Of a stretch of 64,000 bases of DNA, positions 9,286 to 19,247 are shown in pieces; position 1 is the first letter of the stretch, and each line of letters starts with the position of its first letter. Location of the stretch: positions 1 through 64,000 of the forward strand of contig NZ_BMZR01000002.1 in the NCBI RefSeq assembly GCF_014652895.1, given 5' to 3'. This stretch comes from Psychrobacter glaciei. GTDB taxonomy: Bacteria > Pseudomonadota > Gammaproteobacteria > Pseudomonadales > Moraxellaceae. Made by a program: the position numbers and the translations under genes. Under the pieces are notes generated by a model, which did not search any database, was not told the origin of the DNA, and saw only the letters and a list, made by a program, of their open reading frames with translations.

Positions 9286-9412
9286 CATACCGTCGTGTTT
9301 TTAGAATATTTTAACTATAGAACCTATCATAACTTTTAAGCAGTTCGGCACACGTCATTTTTATCGTTATAATAAGCACATATTTCTATCTAATAGCTGA
9401 TAAGTGACTTCT

Positions 9413-12403
9413 ATGACTGATCCTATGACCGACTCCATTACCGACTCCATTACCGACAGTGACCACAACTCCCATCAAGCGATTGATCCTGCCGCTTTGC
9501 CAAACTTTGATACCATGCCCAATGTAGCGACCATGGACACCAGTCATGTGGACAGCAATCAGCCCCCTTTTATTTTGGTTGATGGCTCTTACTATCTGTT
9601 TCGCACTTATCATGCCTTACCAAAGACCATGCAAAACTCGCAAGGCCTGATAACCAATGCTATCCGTGGCACGCTCAATGCGTTACTCAAGCTGATGCGT
9701 CGTTATCATCCCACTCATATGGCGGTTTGCTTTGATACCAAGTCACCGACTTTTCGTCACCATATGTCTGCTGATTATAAAGCAGCTCGCCCGCCCATCG
9801 ACATAGAGCTGGTAGAGCAGATTCCTTATATCCATCGCTTGGTGATCGCATTAGGTATTCCGCTGTTACGTATCGAGGGTGCAGAAGCCGATGACATCAT
9901 CGGGACACTGGCGCATCGTGCAGTTGAACAAGGCCATCATGTGGTCATCTCAACTGGCGATAAAGACATGATGCAGCTGGTTAATGACTGCGTCATATTG
10001 GAAGACAGCTTTACTGGCAAAGTCACGGACACTCAAGCGGTCGTAGACAAACTTGGTATCACGCCAAACCAAATGATTGATTTTTTGACCTTGATGGGTG
10101 ATGCCTCAGACGGTATCAAAGGCGTCCCTGGTATCGGTAAAAAAACAGCAAAAGACCTGCTCGTTGAGTATGGCGATATCGGCAATATGTTAAAGCATAT
10201 TGGTTTTATCAAAGGTCGCGGTGCCAAAGGTTTAATTGAACACGCTGACGATATTCCGTTTAATAGGAAGCTTGCCACCATCGTGACAGACTTAGCTATC
10301 GGTCAAGATTGGAACGATCTGAAAATCAATACCGATCCTTGTGCTCATATAGACGAATTACGCGAATTGTATAATGAGCTTGAGTTTAGAAACGAGCTAG
10401 CGTCTCTTGACCACCCAAATCATCCTGCAAATGGCTCGCAGAGTGTCGCTGACAGTCAAGCAAACACGGAATCACAAGCGCAAATCGCTAAGTCGCTACA
10501 ATCAAGCAAGATGGATAATATAACTGACAGCCAAAATCCTGATAGAGCGTGGCACACGATTTTAGACGAGCCTGCTTTTGACAGCTTAGTTAAATTGTTA
10601 GAATCTGCGCCACATTTTGTCATTGATACCGAGACCACTAGCGTTTATTGGCGTCAAGCCGAAATCGTCGGTCTATCCTTTGCTGTGCAAGCACATGAAG
10701 CGTACTACATTCCGCTGATGCATAGTCTAGAAGGTGACGAGCTAACGGCTAAACAGCTCGACCGTGATACCGTTTTGACACGCTTAAAACCAATTTTGGA
10801 AAACCCAAACATCGGTAAAATCGGTCAACACCTAAAATACGATGCGCATATTCTCAGTCATTATGATATCGACTTGTTAGGTAGCATTCATGCCAGTCCT
10901 AATAATTGGGCGATGGATACCATGCTTGCCAGCTACGTGATTAATGCAGCGGCCACTCGCCACGGTATGGATGATTTGGCTCGTCATTATCTACAAACGC
11001 AGACTATTAGCTTTGAGGAGGTCGCGGGTAAAGGCGCTAAGCAAGTTACGTTCGACCAAGTCGCCATCGATATCGCCAGTGACTATGCTTGTGAAGATGC
11101 TGACATTACCTATCAATTATTTGAGGTGTTTAGCGTTGAGCTGGCGAACGATGCCAATAATACCAAGCTGCTACATGAGTTAGAGATTCCAACGGCAGAG
11201 ATACTTTGTCAAATGGAAGCAAATGGCATTTTAATTAAACGCCCATTCTTAAACGAATTATCAAAACGCTTCGATGAAGAAATTATCGCGCTTGAAAAAC
11301 AGGCTTATGAAATCGCTGGCGAAGAATTTAACTTAGGCTCACCTAAGCAGCTCGGCGAAATGTTATTTGAGAAACTCGGTGTTCCGGGTGGCAAAAAGAC
11401 CAAATCCGGTCAATACTCTACTGGTGAAGCCATACTATCGAAAATTGATCACCCATTGGTCGATATAACCTTAGAATATCGCGGACTATCTAAACTAAAG
11501 AGCACTTATACCGATGCGCTGGATAATGTCGCAGATAGCGAAACTGATCGTGTGCATACCAGCTATCACCAAGCATTGACCAGCACGGGTCGTTTGTCTT
11601 CGACTGATCCCAATTTACAAAATATCCCGATTCGTACGGCAACTGGTCGCCTAATTCGCCAAGCCTTTATCGCACCAGAAGGTCGCGTGATTCTCGCAGC
11701 GGATTATTCACAAATCGAATTGCGTCTCATGGCGCATTTTTCAGGCGATAAGAACTTAACTGACGCCTTTAACGAAGGGTTAGATATTCATGCTGCGACT
11801 GCCGCCGAAGTGCTTGGCAAAGAGGTCGCAGATGTTACGCCAACTGAGCGCCGTAACGCCAAAGCCATCAATTTTGGACTACTGTATGGCATGAGTGCCT
11901 TTGGACTTGCCAAGCAGCTACAAATGAGCCGCAATGAGGCGCAAGACTATATCGACATGTACTTTGATCGCTATCCGGGTGTGAAAAACTATATGATCAA
12001 TACTCGTGCCAGTGCCCATGAGCAAGGCTATGTCGAGACGATATTGGGTCGTAAACTCTATACCCCTGATATCACCCATAGCAACCGCATGGTTAAGCAA
12101 GGCGCTGAACGTGCTGCGATTAATGCGCCACTACAAGGCTCAGCTGCTGATTTGATTAAGCTTGCTATGATTGCCGTCGATAAGGTATTGCCAAAAGAGC
12201 AAGCTAAAATGCTGCTACAAGTCCATGATGAACTGGTGTTCGAAGTCGATGCCGATAAGGTCGATGAGATTAGCCAGTTGATTACCGATGCAATGCAAGA
12301 TGTCTTGAGGACGACAGCCGTGGAAAAAGGCTGGAACGTCGACTTTGCAGTGCCATTATTGGTCGAGACCGATAGTGGTCAAAACTGGGATGAGGCGCAT
12401 TAA
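9413..12403 (+). CDS. polA: DNA polymerase I
   Basis: PolA removes RNA primers and fills gaps in replication and repair. All three domains are present. The 5' nuclease starts at about residue 48 (ILVDGSYYLFR). The 3'-5' proofreading exonuclease has intact acidic residues in VIDTETTS, HLKYDAHIL and CEDADITYQ. The polymerase domain has DYSQIELRLM, the O-helix run RRNAKAINFGLLYG and QVHDELVFEV. At 996 residues it is longer than E. coli PolA (928): there is a repetitive, acidic N-terminal tail of about 45 residues and a Gln/Ser-rich linker between nuclease and exonuclease. The first ATG is at 9413; a GTG at 9404 is less likely, and an ATG about 40 codons in would remove the tail. Confidence 0.95.
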   Translation: MTDPMTDSITDSITDSDHNSHQAIDPAALPNFDTMPNVATMDTSHVDSNQPPFILVDGSYYLFRTYHALPKTMQNSQGLITNAIRGTLNALLKLMRRYHPTHMAVCFDTKSPTFRHHMSADYKAARPPIDIELVEQIPYIHRLVIALGIPLLRIEGAEADDIIGTLAHRAVEQGHHVVISTGDKDMMQLVNDCVILEDSFTGKVTDTQAVVDKLGITPNQMIDFLTLMGDASDGIKGVPGIGKKTAKDLLVEYGDIGNMLKHIGFIKGRGAKGLIEHADDIPFNRKLATIVTDLAIGQDWNDLKINTDPCAHIDELRELYNELEFRNELASLDHPNHPANGSQSVADSQANTESQAQIAKSLQSSKMDNITDSQNPDRAWHTILDEPAFDSLVKLLESAPHFVIDTETTSVYWRQAEIVGLSFAVQAHEAYYIPLMHSLEGDELTAKQLDRDTVLTRLKPILENPNIGKIGQHLKYDAHILSHYDIDLLGSIHASPNNWAMDTMLASYVINAAATRHGMDDLARHYLQTQTISFEEVAGKGAKQVTFDQVAIDIASDYACEDADITYQLFEVFSVELANDANNTKLLHELEIPTAEILCQMEANGILIKRPFLNELSKRFDEEIIALEKQAYEIAGEEFNLGSPKQLGEMLFEKLGVPGGKKTKSGQYSTGEAILSKIDHPLVDITLEYRGLSKLKSTYTDALDNVADSETDRVHTSYHQALTSTGRLSSTDPNLQNIPIRTATGRLIRQAFIAPEGRVILAADYSQIELRLMAHFSGDKNLTDAFNEGLDIHAATAAEVLGKEVADVTPTERRNAKAINFGLLYGMSAFGLAKQLQMSRNEAQDYIDMYFDRYPGVKNYMINTRASAHEQGYVETILGRKLYTPDITHSNRMVKQGAERAAINAPLQGSAADLIKLAMIAVDKVLPKEQAKMLLQVHDELVFEVDADKVDEISQLITDAMQDVLRTTAVEKGWNVDFAVPLLVETDSGQNWDEAH

Positions 12404-12498
12404 TTACAGACTGTCACTCGCTTAGACTTGAGATAAGTGGTCTTTAAATGCTTAGAAAAAGTAAAGATTTCTAATAATCAAGACTACAATGAATGATT

Positions 12499-12671
12499 AG
12501 GGCGTGTCTTCATTTCAAAAATGGTGATAAAAATGAGATAAATTGCCGTCAAACAAGAAAAATAGTGCAGATAATATCGGGATATTAACCAGCTATTTGA
12601 CGATGTTTGGCAAGATTTAGCCATTTTTAGCCCATTCAGATGACTATCGAGTGAATTGAAGACACGCCCTA
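12499..12671 (+). mobile_element. MITE-like element, copy 1
   Basis: A 173-bp non-coding element with terminal inverted repeats TAGGGCGTGTCTTCA, flanked by TA at both ends, suggesting a TA or TNA target duplication. The reverse complement of 23734-23907 is nearly identical (about six differences by eye), and 28008-28181 is a diverged copy. No transposase is encoded, so mobilisation in trans by an unidentified element is inferred. Confidence 0.8.
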
Positions 12672-12745
12672 ACTATTATTCGTATTAACAATCACTTATG
12701 ACCAGTTGGTTATATTTTATAACGGTAATATCTCAGTGTAGGCGT

Positions 12746-12823
12746 TATAATGGTGGCACATTAAATCATAATTATTCATTCATTATTTTTTGCTTTGAAG
12801 TGAGCCTTTGCGCTCACTTTTTT
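12746..12823 (+). ncRNA. Possible short leader or small RNA ending in a terminator
   Basis: A perfect -10 box TATAAT at 12746-12751 is followed about 50 bases later by a strong terminator: stem AAGTGAGC/GCTCACTT at 12798-12819 with a T run. A transcript of about 65 nt is predicted. The -35 is poor. It sits just before the membrane protein gene at 12852, so it could be an attenuating leader or a separate RNA. Confidence 0.3.
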
Positions 12824-12824
12824 G
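12798..12824 (+). terminator. Intrinsic terminator upstream of the membrane protein gene
   Basis: Perfect 8-bp stem AAGTGAGC/GCTCACTT, 6-base loop, then a T-rich tail. It precedes rather than follows the gene at 12852, about 28 bases before its start. Confidence 0.7.
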
Positions 12825-12851
12825 TTTTTAAAAAATCGGGAGTCATTTATT

Positions 12852-13388
12852 TTGAGTTCAGATGGCATCATTGAAGCCCCTGGCATTATACTGTTGATAG
12901 CATGTTTATTGCGCAGCTCGCAGTATGTTATACAGAGCCATGTCAGACAAATTAAGGCTTTTTGGTTGGCAACGGTGCTGGTTTTTGTCGCTGTTATTCG
13001 TCGAGAGTTGAACTATCTACCAGATTTACTGGTTCCCAGTGATTTTTCATTTCTCAATCAGTCTTATGACTGGTGGGAAGACAGTGTACTGACCCTTATT
13101 TACCTCGTTGCGCTTGGCTTATTGGCTTATTCGAGGCGTTACCTTTGGGCAGTGTTGAAGAACGTTCATGTCTCACTCTATCTCAGTGTCACTGTATTGG
13201 CTGTGATACAGTATATGGGAGAGAACGCTATCATGTTCCCTCACGCTTTTGGTGGGATAGTTGAAGAGCTCGCTGAAACCATGATATATATCATCGCCTT
13301 GCTGTACTTATGGAAGTTTACATTAAGCGACTTTGAATCCTGCCTGTTGCACAAGTTAAATGATGAATTGAGCCACGCCAATCACTAA
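12852..13388 (+). CDS. Hypothetical multi-pass membrane protein
   Basis: A 178-residue protein with about five hydrophobic segments (for example IILLIACLL, ATVLVFVAVI, LIYLVALGLLAY, LYLSVTVLAVI and MIYIIALLYLW). The TTG start at 12852 is chosen because GGGAG lies nine bases before it; the frame is open to a TTG at 12822 but that stretch overlaps the terminator tail. Conserved-looking charged spots are RRELNYLPD and ENAIMFPHAFGGIVEELAE. I do not recognise the family. Confidence 0.65.
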   Translation: MSSDGIIEAPGIILLIACLLRSSQYVIQSHVRQIKAFWLATVLVFVAVIRRELNYLPDLLVPSDFSFLNQSYDWWEDSVLTLIYLVALGLLAYSRRYLWAVLKNVHVSLYLSVTVLAVIQYMGENAIMFPHAFGGIVEELAETMIYIIALLYLWKFTLSDFESCLLHKLNDELSHANH

Positions 13389-13439
13389 AACTGTCAGTGC
13401 AGTGTTTATGGTCTATCAATGTTGCTTAAATATCTACGG

Positions 13440-14744
13440 CTACTCAATATGGGTAGCCGTTTTGCTTGCAGCGCTAATCTGAATAGCTTGTTCGATAGAT
13501 TTATCGATAAAGGTATTGTTTTTAATCTGCGTATTTATTATTGCTCCGACTGTGCTTTGTTCACGAATCTCAGAACCAACACTGATAGGTAAGCGGACGT
13601 TTGCTGCGAACTTATTGCCCTTAATCAGCGTGCCGTCATCCTCTACGATAATCCCCTGCTCGACTTGCTCAAAACGGTTATTAATGATCTGATTGTCTTT
13701 AGCACTGTCTAAATGGTAGCTGGCAAATGGCGTTTGCTTAACCAAATAAGCACCGCATTCAAAACCTTTGAGATTGCGCGACTGTCTGGATGCCACCCAC
13801 ACACCAACTGGCTCATCTTCAAAAATATTGTTGGCGATAATATTGTCACGGCTCGATTCAGTACGTTTAAAATGATTGCCCCGCGTCGGGTCATCGGCGT
13901 GCTCAAAGCAATTGCGATATAACAATATACTGCCTGCGCCATTATGGATAAATTGATTGTTTTCGATACGATTGTTGCTCGATGAATCGACGGCGATAGC
14001 TTCACGATTGGGTTTAAACGTACGAAAACCATTCCCGACGAACACAGAGTTTTTAATCGCGTTATCGCGACTACCAAACTCTAAATAGAGCCCAACGGTG
14101 CCTGCGTTTTGGATATGCACTTTATCAAAAGTGATGTCATGCACATGATCGCCAACGAACATCCCACTATTGATACTATTGCGACTGCTGACATTAATGA
14201 CGCGAATACTATTTGGAGCAAGGGCACGGTTGGCAGCAGGATGAATAAAGCCACGCGCGTAACGCTGATTGGGATTGCTATATTGGCGAATGTGCAGCGC
14301 ATGACCGTAGCCCTCCACATGACAATTGGCCACTGCAATATTGTCGATAGCCACATCCGCTTCAGGCTTAATGGTAATAGCACTGGCCTTTGATGGGTCA
14401 TCAGCCGTGGTACTAAGCAGTGCGCCTCGACAGTCGAGTGAGCTGTTTGAGTGGTTCAGCTCAAAGCGTATCGACTTGCCTGTCAAATCACAGCCGTTAC
14501 TGAGTGCGCTATGACCTTTTACCGTCACTGTCTGCTTAGGTTTCAATGGTGCACAATTTATTATCGTCGTAGCTTTTGGTAGCTTGGCATCGATTATAAG
14601 CGGCGGCTGTACATGACTCGTTTCTCTCATACCCTCAGGATTAATAAAAGGCAAACGTTCGCAAGCTGTCATGCCTACCGTGACACCCATCAATGAGGCT
14701 GTTATTAACGAGAATGTGAGTAAACCCTTCTTGCTGGCTACCAT
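13440..14744 (-). CDS. Right-handed parallel beta-helix lipoprotein
   Basis: A 434-residue exported protein. The N-terminus has a signal peptide ending GMTAC, a plausible lipobox. From about residue 90 on there are repeated beta-helix turns rich in Asn, Ile and Val, such as IENNQFIHNGAGS, DNIIANNIFEDEP, DNQIINNRFEQVEQG and IKNNTFIDKS. This pattern is shared by pectate-lyase-like, NosD-like and alginate-epimerase-like proteins, so a polysaccharide-related role is possible but not shown. An AGAGGTG site precedes the ATG. It converges with the membrane protein gene at 12852. Confidence 0.75.
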   Translation of the reverse strand: MVASKKGLLTFSLITASLMGVTVGMTACERLPFINPEGMRETSHVQPPLIIDAKLPKATTIINCAPLKPKQTVTVKGHSALSNGCDLTGKSIRFELNHSNSSLDCRGALLSTTADDPSKASAITIKPEADVAIDNIAVANCHVEGYGHALHIRQYSNPNQRYARGFIHPAANRALAPNSIRVINVSSRNSINSGMFVGDHVHDITFDKVHIQNAGTVGLYLEFGSRDNAIKNSVFVGNGFRTFKPNREAIAVDSSSNNRIENNQFIHNGAGSILLYRNCFEHADDPTRGNHFKRTESSRDNIIANNIFEDEPVGVWVASRQSRNLKGFECGAYLVKQTPFASYHLDSAKDNQIINNRFEQVEQGIIVEDDGTLIKGNKFAANVRLPISVGSEIREQSTVGAIINTQIKNNTFIDKSIEQAIQISAASKTATHIE

Positions 14745-14940
14745 TAAGCACCTCTTATTTATTGTCCGTCTTACATTTTTTGAACATCCTGTGACACCTT
14801 ACTACTATCAGTAGCTATCATAACGCGTCACACTAACTTTGATAAATGAATCTTGATAAACAAAATCAACAATAACAGCTGATAACTATCTAATAATAAC
14901 CACCGACCTAATAATAACCGCCAATAATAAGGAAACCATT

Positions 14941-15273
14941 ATGGACAATTCAAAGAGTCCGCTACCAGAAAATATGGATCACATTGAAGGTGATACAAAC
15001 ATCAATGATAACAGTCAAGAAGTGAATCTAGACAATCCTATGCTGCACACGATTGATAATGATGATGTGATTGACAATAGTGCTGGGTTTGATAATTCAG
15101 AAGTCGGTACAGATGCCACGCAAGGATTAACGCCCATGCACCGCCAAAATATCGACGAATCACGTGTCGATGAAGTCTTGGTTCAAGACAATTTAGATGA
15201 CAGTGATTATCCAGATGCGATGGATATCGCTGATAGAGAGGCAGCAGAACGTAGTAACGATGACTCTTTTTAG
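14941..15273 (+). CDS. Small acidic hypothetical protein
   Basis: A 110-residue, strongly acidic and hydrophilic protein with no membrane segment and no cysteine. It is rich in Asp, Asn, Glu and Ser (for example IDNDDVIDNSAGFDNS) and is probably disordered. An AAGGA site lies before the ATG and a strong terminator follows 18 bases after the stop, which supports a real gene. The function is unknown. Confidence 0.65.
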   Translation: MDNSKSPLPENMDHIEGDTNINDNSQEVNLDNPMLHTIDNDDVIDNSAGFDNSEVGTDATQGLTPMHRQNIDESRVDEVLVQDNLDDSDYPDAMDIADREAAERSNDDSF

Positions 15274-15290
15274 GATAACTATTCAGTCAT

Positions 15291-15327
15291 AAAAAATCCC
15301 GCTCGATAGCATTGAGCGGGATTTTTT
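15291..15327 (+). terminator. Bidirectional intrinsic terminator
   Basis: A perfect 14-bp stem AAAAAATCCCGCTC/GAGCGGGATTTTTT with a 9-base loop. It lies between the acidic protein gene and the convergent BPSS1780-type gene and can serve both. Confidence 0.9.
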
Positions 15328-15374
15328 GTTTCTTAGAAGGTGCTTAAGTTTTAACGTTTTATCAAATTCAAAAA

Positions 15375-16214
15375 CTACACTGCTGACACTGGCTGATCGG
15401 TCCAAACGTCACGGTAGCTGGTGTAGTAAGTGAGCAACATAATTGGCAGTATTAAAAATACACCCAGTCCCAAGGTCAGCATAGTCAGGATAGGTAACAA
15501 CAACACTGATATTAAACCATACACTAAAATAGGCACGACATTAACTTTGCCTGCTTCAAAGCTTTTTTTCATGGCGGCAATGGGGTCGAGGTCATGTAGT
15601 ACCACTAACGCTGGCGCAAACCACAGTGCCATATAAAGGGGGATTATCAGTAGCATAGACAACAGATAACCAAGGAAAATACTTCCTAGAGAAATATCAT
15701 TCATCATTCCGTAACTACTACCCATACCGCCTGTCATCATAGAAAACATCATACTACCCATAGCGATAAACAGCGGAATCATACAAATAATAATACCCAC
15801 TAAATATAATAAGCCAAGGATTAGCAAGGGCTGCCAATGGCTTTTAAATGCTGAAAATAGATGGTCAAAACGCAGCTCTGCCCCTTGCGATTGAGCTGCT
15901 GCACCTTTAATAAAGCCCCCAAGAAACATAAACAGAGTCGGTATGATCAGGATATTTAATAAAGGTATTGAAGAAGCAATGCCAACGATCACTAGAAATG
16001 TCACACTCATGCCAAACCATAATAATGGTTGATCTTTAAACAGTCCAAACGCTTTAACAATCCAGCTCATGCCAGCCGCTGCATCACATTTTCTTGGATT
16101 TGCCAATAACTGCGGTAATAGGCCGCCATACTCATCAGTTGGCGGTAAGTTCGGTGGTTGGCCGTTAGGTTTTTGTAGAGACACATTGGATTGTGAAGAG
16201 TTAGAGCTGGACAT
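15375..16214 (-). CDS. BPSS1780-family inner membrane protein
   Basis: A protein of about 279 residues. A hydrophilic N-terminal tail of about 45 residues is rich in Ser, Asn and Pro. About six transmembrane helices follow, in a pattern I associate with the uncharacterised BPSS1780 family (AAAGMSWIVKAFGLFKDQPLLW, then ALVVLHDLDPIAAMKKSFEA). The second ATG, at 16214, is chosen because AAGGA lies five to six bases before it; the ATG at 16220 overlaps that site. The role is unknown. Confidence 0.75.
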   Translation of the reverse strand: MSSSNSSQSNVSLQKPNGQPPNLPPTDEYGGLLPQLLANPRKCDAAAGMSWIVKAFGLFKDQPLLWFGMSVTFLVIVGIASSIPLLNILIIPTLFMFLGGFIKGAAAQSQGAELRFDHLFSAFKSHWQPLLILGLLYLVGIIICMIPLFIAMGSMMFSMMTGGMGSSYGMMNDISLGSIFLGYLLSMLLIIPLYMALWFAPALVVLHDLDPIAAMKKSFEAGKVNVVPILVYGLISVLLLPILTMLTLGLGVFLILPIMLLTYYTSYRDVWTDQPVSAV

Positions 16215-16352
16215 AGTCATCCTTAAAGATAAAGTTAAGCAAATATAAAGCTAGCAAAGGTTTTAAATAGTTGTTTGGCATATTCTCACACATTGATAAC
16301 GAATACCCCAACTTTATTTCATTCTAGTCAATTCAATTAAAACCATTTAGGC

Positions 16353-16387
16353 AAAAAAATACCGGATGCTATGTCCGGTATTTTTTT
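16353..16387. terminator. Intrinsic terminator of hemH
   Basis: Perfect stem AAAAAAATACCGGA/TCCGGTATTTTTTT with a 7-base loop, about 20 bases after the hemH stop. It carries T runs on both strands, but only hemH reads into it at close range. Confidence 0.88.
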
Positions 16388-16406
16388 GATTTGCAAATTT
16401 AATCAA

Positions 16407-17426
16407 TTAAGCCCAACCATCCAGCGTGCCTGCCCAGCCTTTGACCAATGGCGCACTCATAGCTTCTAACAAATCTATGTGCGCCTCATCAGCATTCAGC
16501 GCTGGAATATAGTGATACTCTTGCCCGCCAGCATGAAGAAAGTTCTCACGGTTCTCAATCGCCAATTCTTCTAAGGTTTCTAGACAATCCGCTGAGAACG
16601 CTGGACTGAGAATTTGTACTGATTTTACACCTGATTTAGCCCATTCATCGAGTATGACGTCGGTATAAGGCTTAACCCATTCTTGCTTACCAAAGCGTGA
16701 CTGAAAGCTGATAATCCATTCATCATCTTTTAGGCCAAGCGCTTGTGCCACTTGCGCTGCGGTACATTTACAACGTCTAGGATAAGGGTCGCCTTTATCC
16801 ATATACGGCTGCGGAATACCGTGAAAACTAAACATAAGCTTGTCAGGTTTGCCATGTACCGCTTGAAAGCGACGAATACTATCCGCTAATGCTTTGATAT
16901 ATAAAGGATGCGCGAAGTAGTCTTTAACTATCGTAATATTAGGCAAGTTACGCTGCTTTAGAGACCATTTAGTAATGGCATCGTACACTGCACCCGTTGA
17001 AGTCGCTGAATACTGTGGAAATACGGGTAACATCACAAAGTGGTCAACGCCCTCGCTACGCAGTTTGTCCATCACATCGGGCAAACCTGGATTACCATAG
17101 CTCATTGCAGAATGGACAGAAACGCGAAATGGTGCAGCCTGCTCAGCCAAACGCGTATCTAACATCGCTACTTGTTGGTTCAGGATATTGCGCATTGGCG
17201 AGTCACCATCCCAAATACTGGCATAAGCTTCTGCCACGCGTTTAGGACGGCTTGGCAACACAAACAGATTCAGGATAATCGCCCACAGGAATTTCGGAAT
17301 CTCGATCACACGCGGGTCTGATAAAAACTGCTTTAGGTAGCGACGTACCGCAGGCGCTGTCGGCTCATCAGGCGTACCAAGGTTGACCAATAGAACAGCA
17401 ATACGTGGGGGCAGTTTTGGTTTCAT
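16407..17426 (-). CDS. hemH: Ferrochelatase
   Basis: HemH inserts Fe2+ into protoporphyrin IX, the last step of protoheme synthesis. It is 339 residues, the normal length. Family motifs are [12 protein letters not shown] near the N-terminus, the metal-site His at H202 in FSFHGIP, and E283 in [11 protein letters not shown]. No C-terminal Fe-S cysteine cluster is seen. It is divergent from metX and closed by the terminator at 16353-16387. Confidence 0.95.
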   Translation of the reverse strand: MKPKLPPRIAVLLVNLGTPDEPTAPAVRRYLKQFLSDPRVIEIPKFLWAIILNLFVLPSRPKRVAEAYASIWDGDSPMRNILNQQVAMLDTRLAEQAAPFRVSVHSAMSYGNPGLPDVMDKLRSEGVDHFVMLPVFPQYSATSTGAVYDAITKWSLKQRNLPNITIVKDYFAHPLYIKALADSIRRFQAVHGKPDKLMFSFHGIPQPYMDKGDPYPRRCKCTAAQVAQALGLKDDEWIISFQSRFGKQEWVKPYTDVILDEWAKSGVKSVQILSPAFSADCLETLEELAIENRENFLHAGGQEYHYIPALNADEAHIDLLEAMSAPLVKGWAGTLDGWA

Positions 17427-17669
17427 AAAGTACTATTTTATTATTAGGTTGATTAAAAAAGAATATAGGATAAACGATTATTAGTGTAGCATTTTATAGC
17501 GCGATAACGCATGGTAAAAGTAGCAACCCTACAATTTGATACGCACTGAGTTTTTACTGTGCGCGAAAGACTCAACTCGAAGGTTGTGCTCATCCACGCA
17601 TCGCCATACAATAGGCAAGCATATTGCCGTCCTATTTTTTATTGATAATTGTCGTCTTGCGAGGTAGCT
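17427..17669. promoter_or_regulatory. hemH-metX divergent spacer
   Basis: The 243-base spacer must hold promoters for both genes. The stretch before metX can fold: GAGTTTTT and AAAGACTC form an imperfect stem around 17547-17573. I recognise neither a SAM riboswitch nor a MetJ box. Confidence 0.35.
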
Positions 17670-19247
17670 TTGAACGCACGTCCTGATAGTACTACCAGTG
17701 ACCACTCCCCAAAAGATCACGCTCATGTGGATAGCTCAGTCGATACCGTTGGCTCAGTTGGAATCGTCACACCACAGAACTTCCATTTCGCTGAACCCTT
17801 GACCTTGGAGTGCAATCGAACCTTGCCCTCGTTTGACTTGATGGTAGAGACTTATGGCACTCTCAATAGCGATAAATCAAATGCGATATTAATTTGTCAC
17901 GCCTTATCTGGTAATCATCATGCGGCAGGCAGGTACAGTGCCGATGATAAAAAGGCAGGCTGGTGGGACAATATGATTGGCCCTAATAAGGCCATCGATA
18001 CCAATCAATTTTATGTGGTGTGCCTCAATAATATCGGCAGCTGCTTTGGCTCGACGGGTCCAACGACGATTAATCCAGACAGTATTAATTCAAATAGTGT
18101 CAAGCCAAACAGCATCGATTCAGAAAAAGCAGACAACGCTAGCGCATCAGAAGTTTACGGCCCTGACTTTCCGTTAGTCACCATCAAAGACTGGGTCAAA
18201 ACCCAAGCCATGCTCTCAGATCGTCTCGGTATCGATGTTTGGCATGCTATCGTCGGTGGCTCTATGGGCGGTATGCAGGCGCTGCAATGGTCGGTCGATT
18301 ACCCTGATAGGCTGAAACGCTGTGTTGTCATCGCCAGCACACCGAAGCTCTCCGCACAAAACATTGCCTTTAATGAAGTGGCGCGGCAGTCCATTCTGTC
18401 CGATCCGGATTTTAAAGACGGGCGCTATTTACAAGCTGGCACCTACCCTCGTCGCGGACTAATCCTCGCACGGATGGTTGGTCATATCACCTATTTGACC
18501 GATGATGCGATGAAAGCTAAATTCGGTCGTGATTTAAAATCTGGCAAATTTATGTATGGCTATGATGTCGAGTTTCAGGTTGAGAGCTATCTACGCTACC
18601 AAGGCGAGCGCTTTAGCGAAAACTTCGATGCCAATACTTATTTGCTTATGACCAAAGCGTTAGACTATTTTGACCCAACGCGTGGCTATCTGTCAGTACA
18701 ATCATCCGTACAGCCATCAACCCAGTCAATAGCACCATCAGTAGACTCTACAAATCCGTCGGAGTCAGTAGCGCTACTTGAGGCCTCAATCGCGGCGTCT
18801 GTCGAAACGACCGAAAATGCGACCGAAAAATCCGCTGAATATGAGCTTGCAGATGACTTACCTACTCACAACTTAAAAACTGATAATGAAACCGACAATG
18901 ACAATGACGCTCAAACTGACAATGAAATTGATCGTCAGCAAGAATTAGCGGCGCTCAAAGCGGCCTTCGCCCACACTCAGTGTCAGTACTTAGTGGTGTC
19001 GTTTACCACCGATTGGCGCTTTGCCCCTGAGCGTTCGCAAGAGATTGTCGATGCCTTAATGGCGACTGGTAAACCCGTCAACTATATCAATGTCGATGCA
19101 CCGCATGGTCACGATTCCTTCTTATTCGATATCCCCCGTTATATGGGTGCCGTCAGAGGATTTTTGACCGCGCCATTCATCACGGACAGCCAGTCAAAAA
19201 ATAGTCAGTCGAAAAACAGCCATCAGAAAACTGGAGAGCACTCATGA
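17670..19247 (+). CDS. metX: Homoserine O-acyltransferase (MetX)
   Basis: MetX acylates L-homoserine with acetyl- or succinyl-CoA for methionine synthesis; the donor cannot be told from sequence by eye. It is an alpha/beta hydrolase fold. The nucleophile Ser is in [12 protein letters not shown], the Asp in [11 protein letters not shown] and the His in DAPHGHDSF. At 525 residues it is much longer than the usual 370-400. Two low-complexity insertions explain this: about 28 residues of Asn/Ser after STGPTTI, and about 90 residues rich in Ser, Thr, Asp and Asn before the catalytic Asp. A TTG start at 17670 is chosen because GAGG lies five bases before it. Its stop overlaps the start of metW by four bases. 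Confidence 0.92.
   Translation: MNARPDSTTSDHSPKDHAHVDSSVDTVGSVGIVTPQNFHFAEPLTLECNRTLPSFDLMVETYGTLNSDKSNAILICHALSGNHHAAGRYSADDKKAGWWDNMIGPNKAIDTNQFYVVCLNNIGSCFGSTGPTTINPDSINSNSVKPNSIDSEKADNASASEVYGPDFPLVTIKDWVKTQAMLSDRLGIDVWHAIVGGSMGGMQALQWSVDYPDRLKRCVVIASTPKLSAQNIAFNEVARQSILSDPDFKDGRYLQAGTYPRRGLILARMVGHITYLTDDAMKAKFGRDLKSGKFMYGYDVEFQVESYLRYQGERFSENFDANTYLLMTKALDYFDPTRGYLSVQSSVQPSTQSIAPSVDSTNPSESVALLEASIAASVETTENATEKSAEYELADDLPTHNLKTDNETDNDNDAQTDNEIDRQQELAALKAAFAHTQCQYLVVSFTTDWRFAPERSQEIVDALMATGKPVNYINVDAPHGHDSFLFDIPRYMGAVRGFLTAPFITDSQSKNSQSKNSHQKTGEHS

Noticed and set aside
13709..14401. Alternative minus- and plus-strand frames inside the beta-helix gene
   Set aside because: They have no ribosome binding site or family pattern and lie fully inside a well-supported gene.
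17527..17669. SAM riboswitch or MetJ operator before metX
   Set aside because: The leader can fold, but no conserved SAM-binding core or repeated AGACGTCT box is visible.
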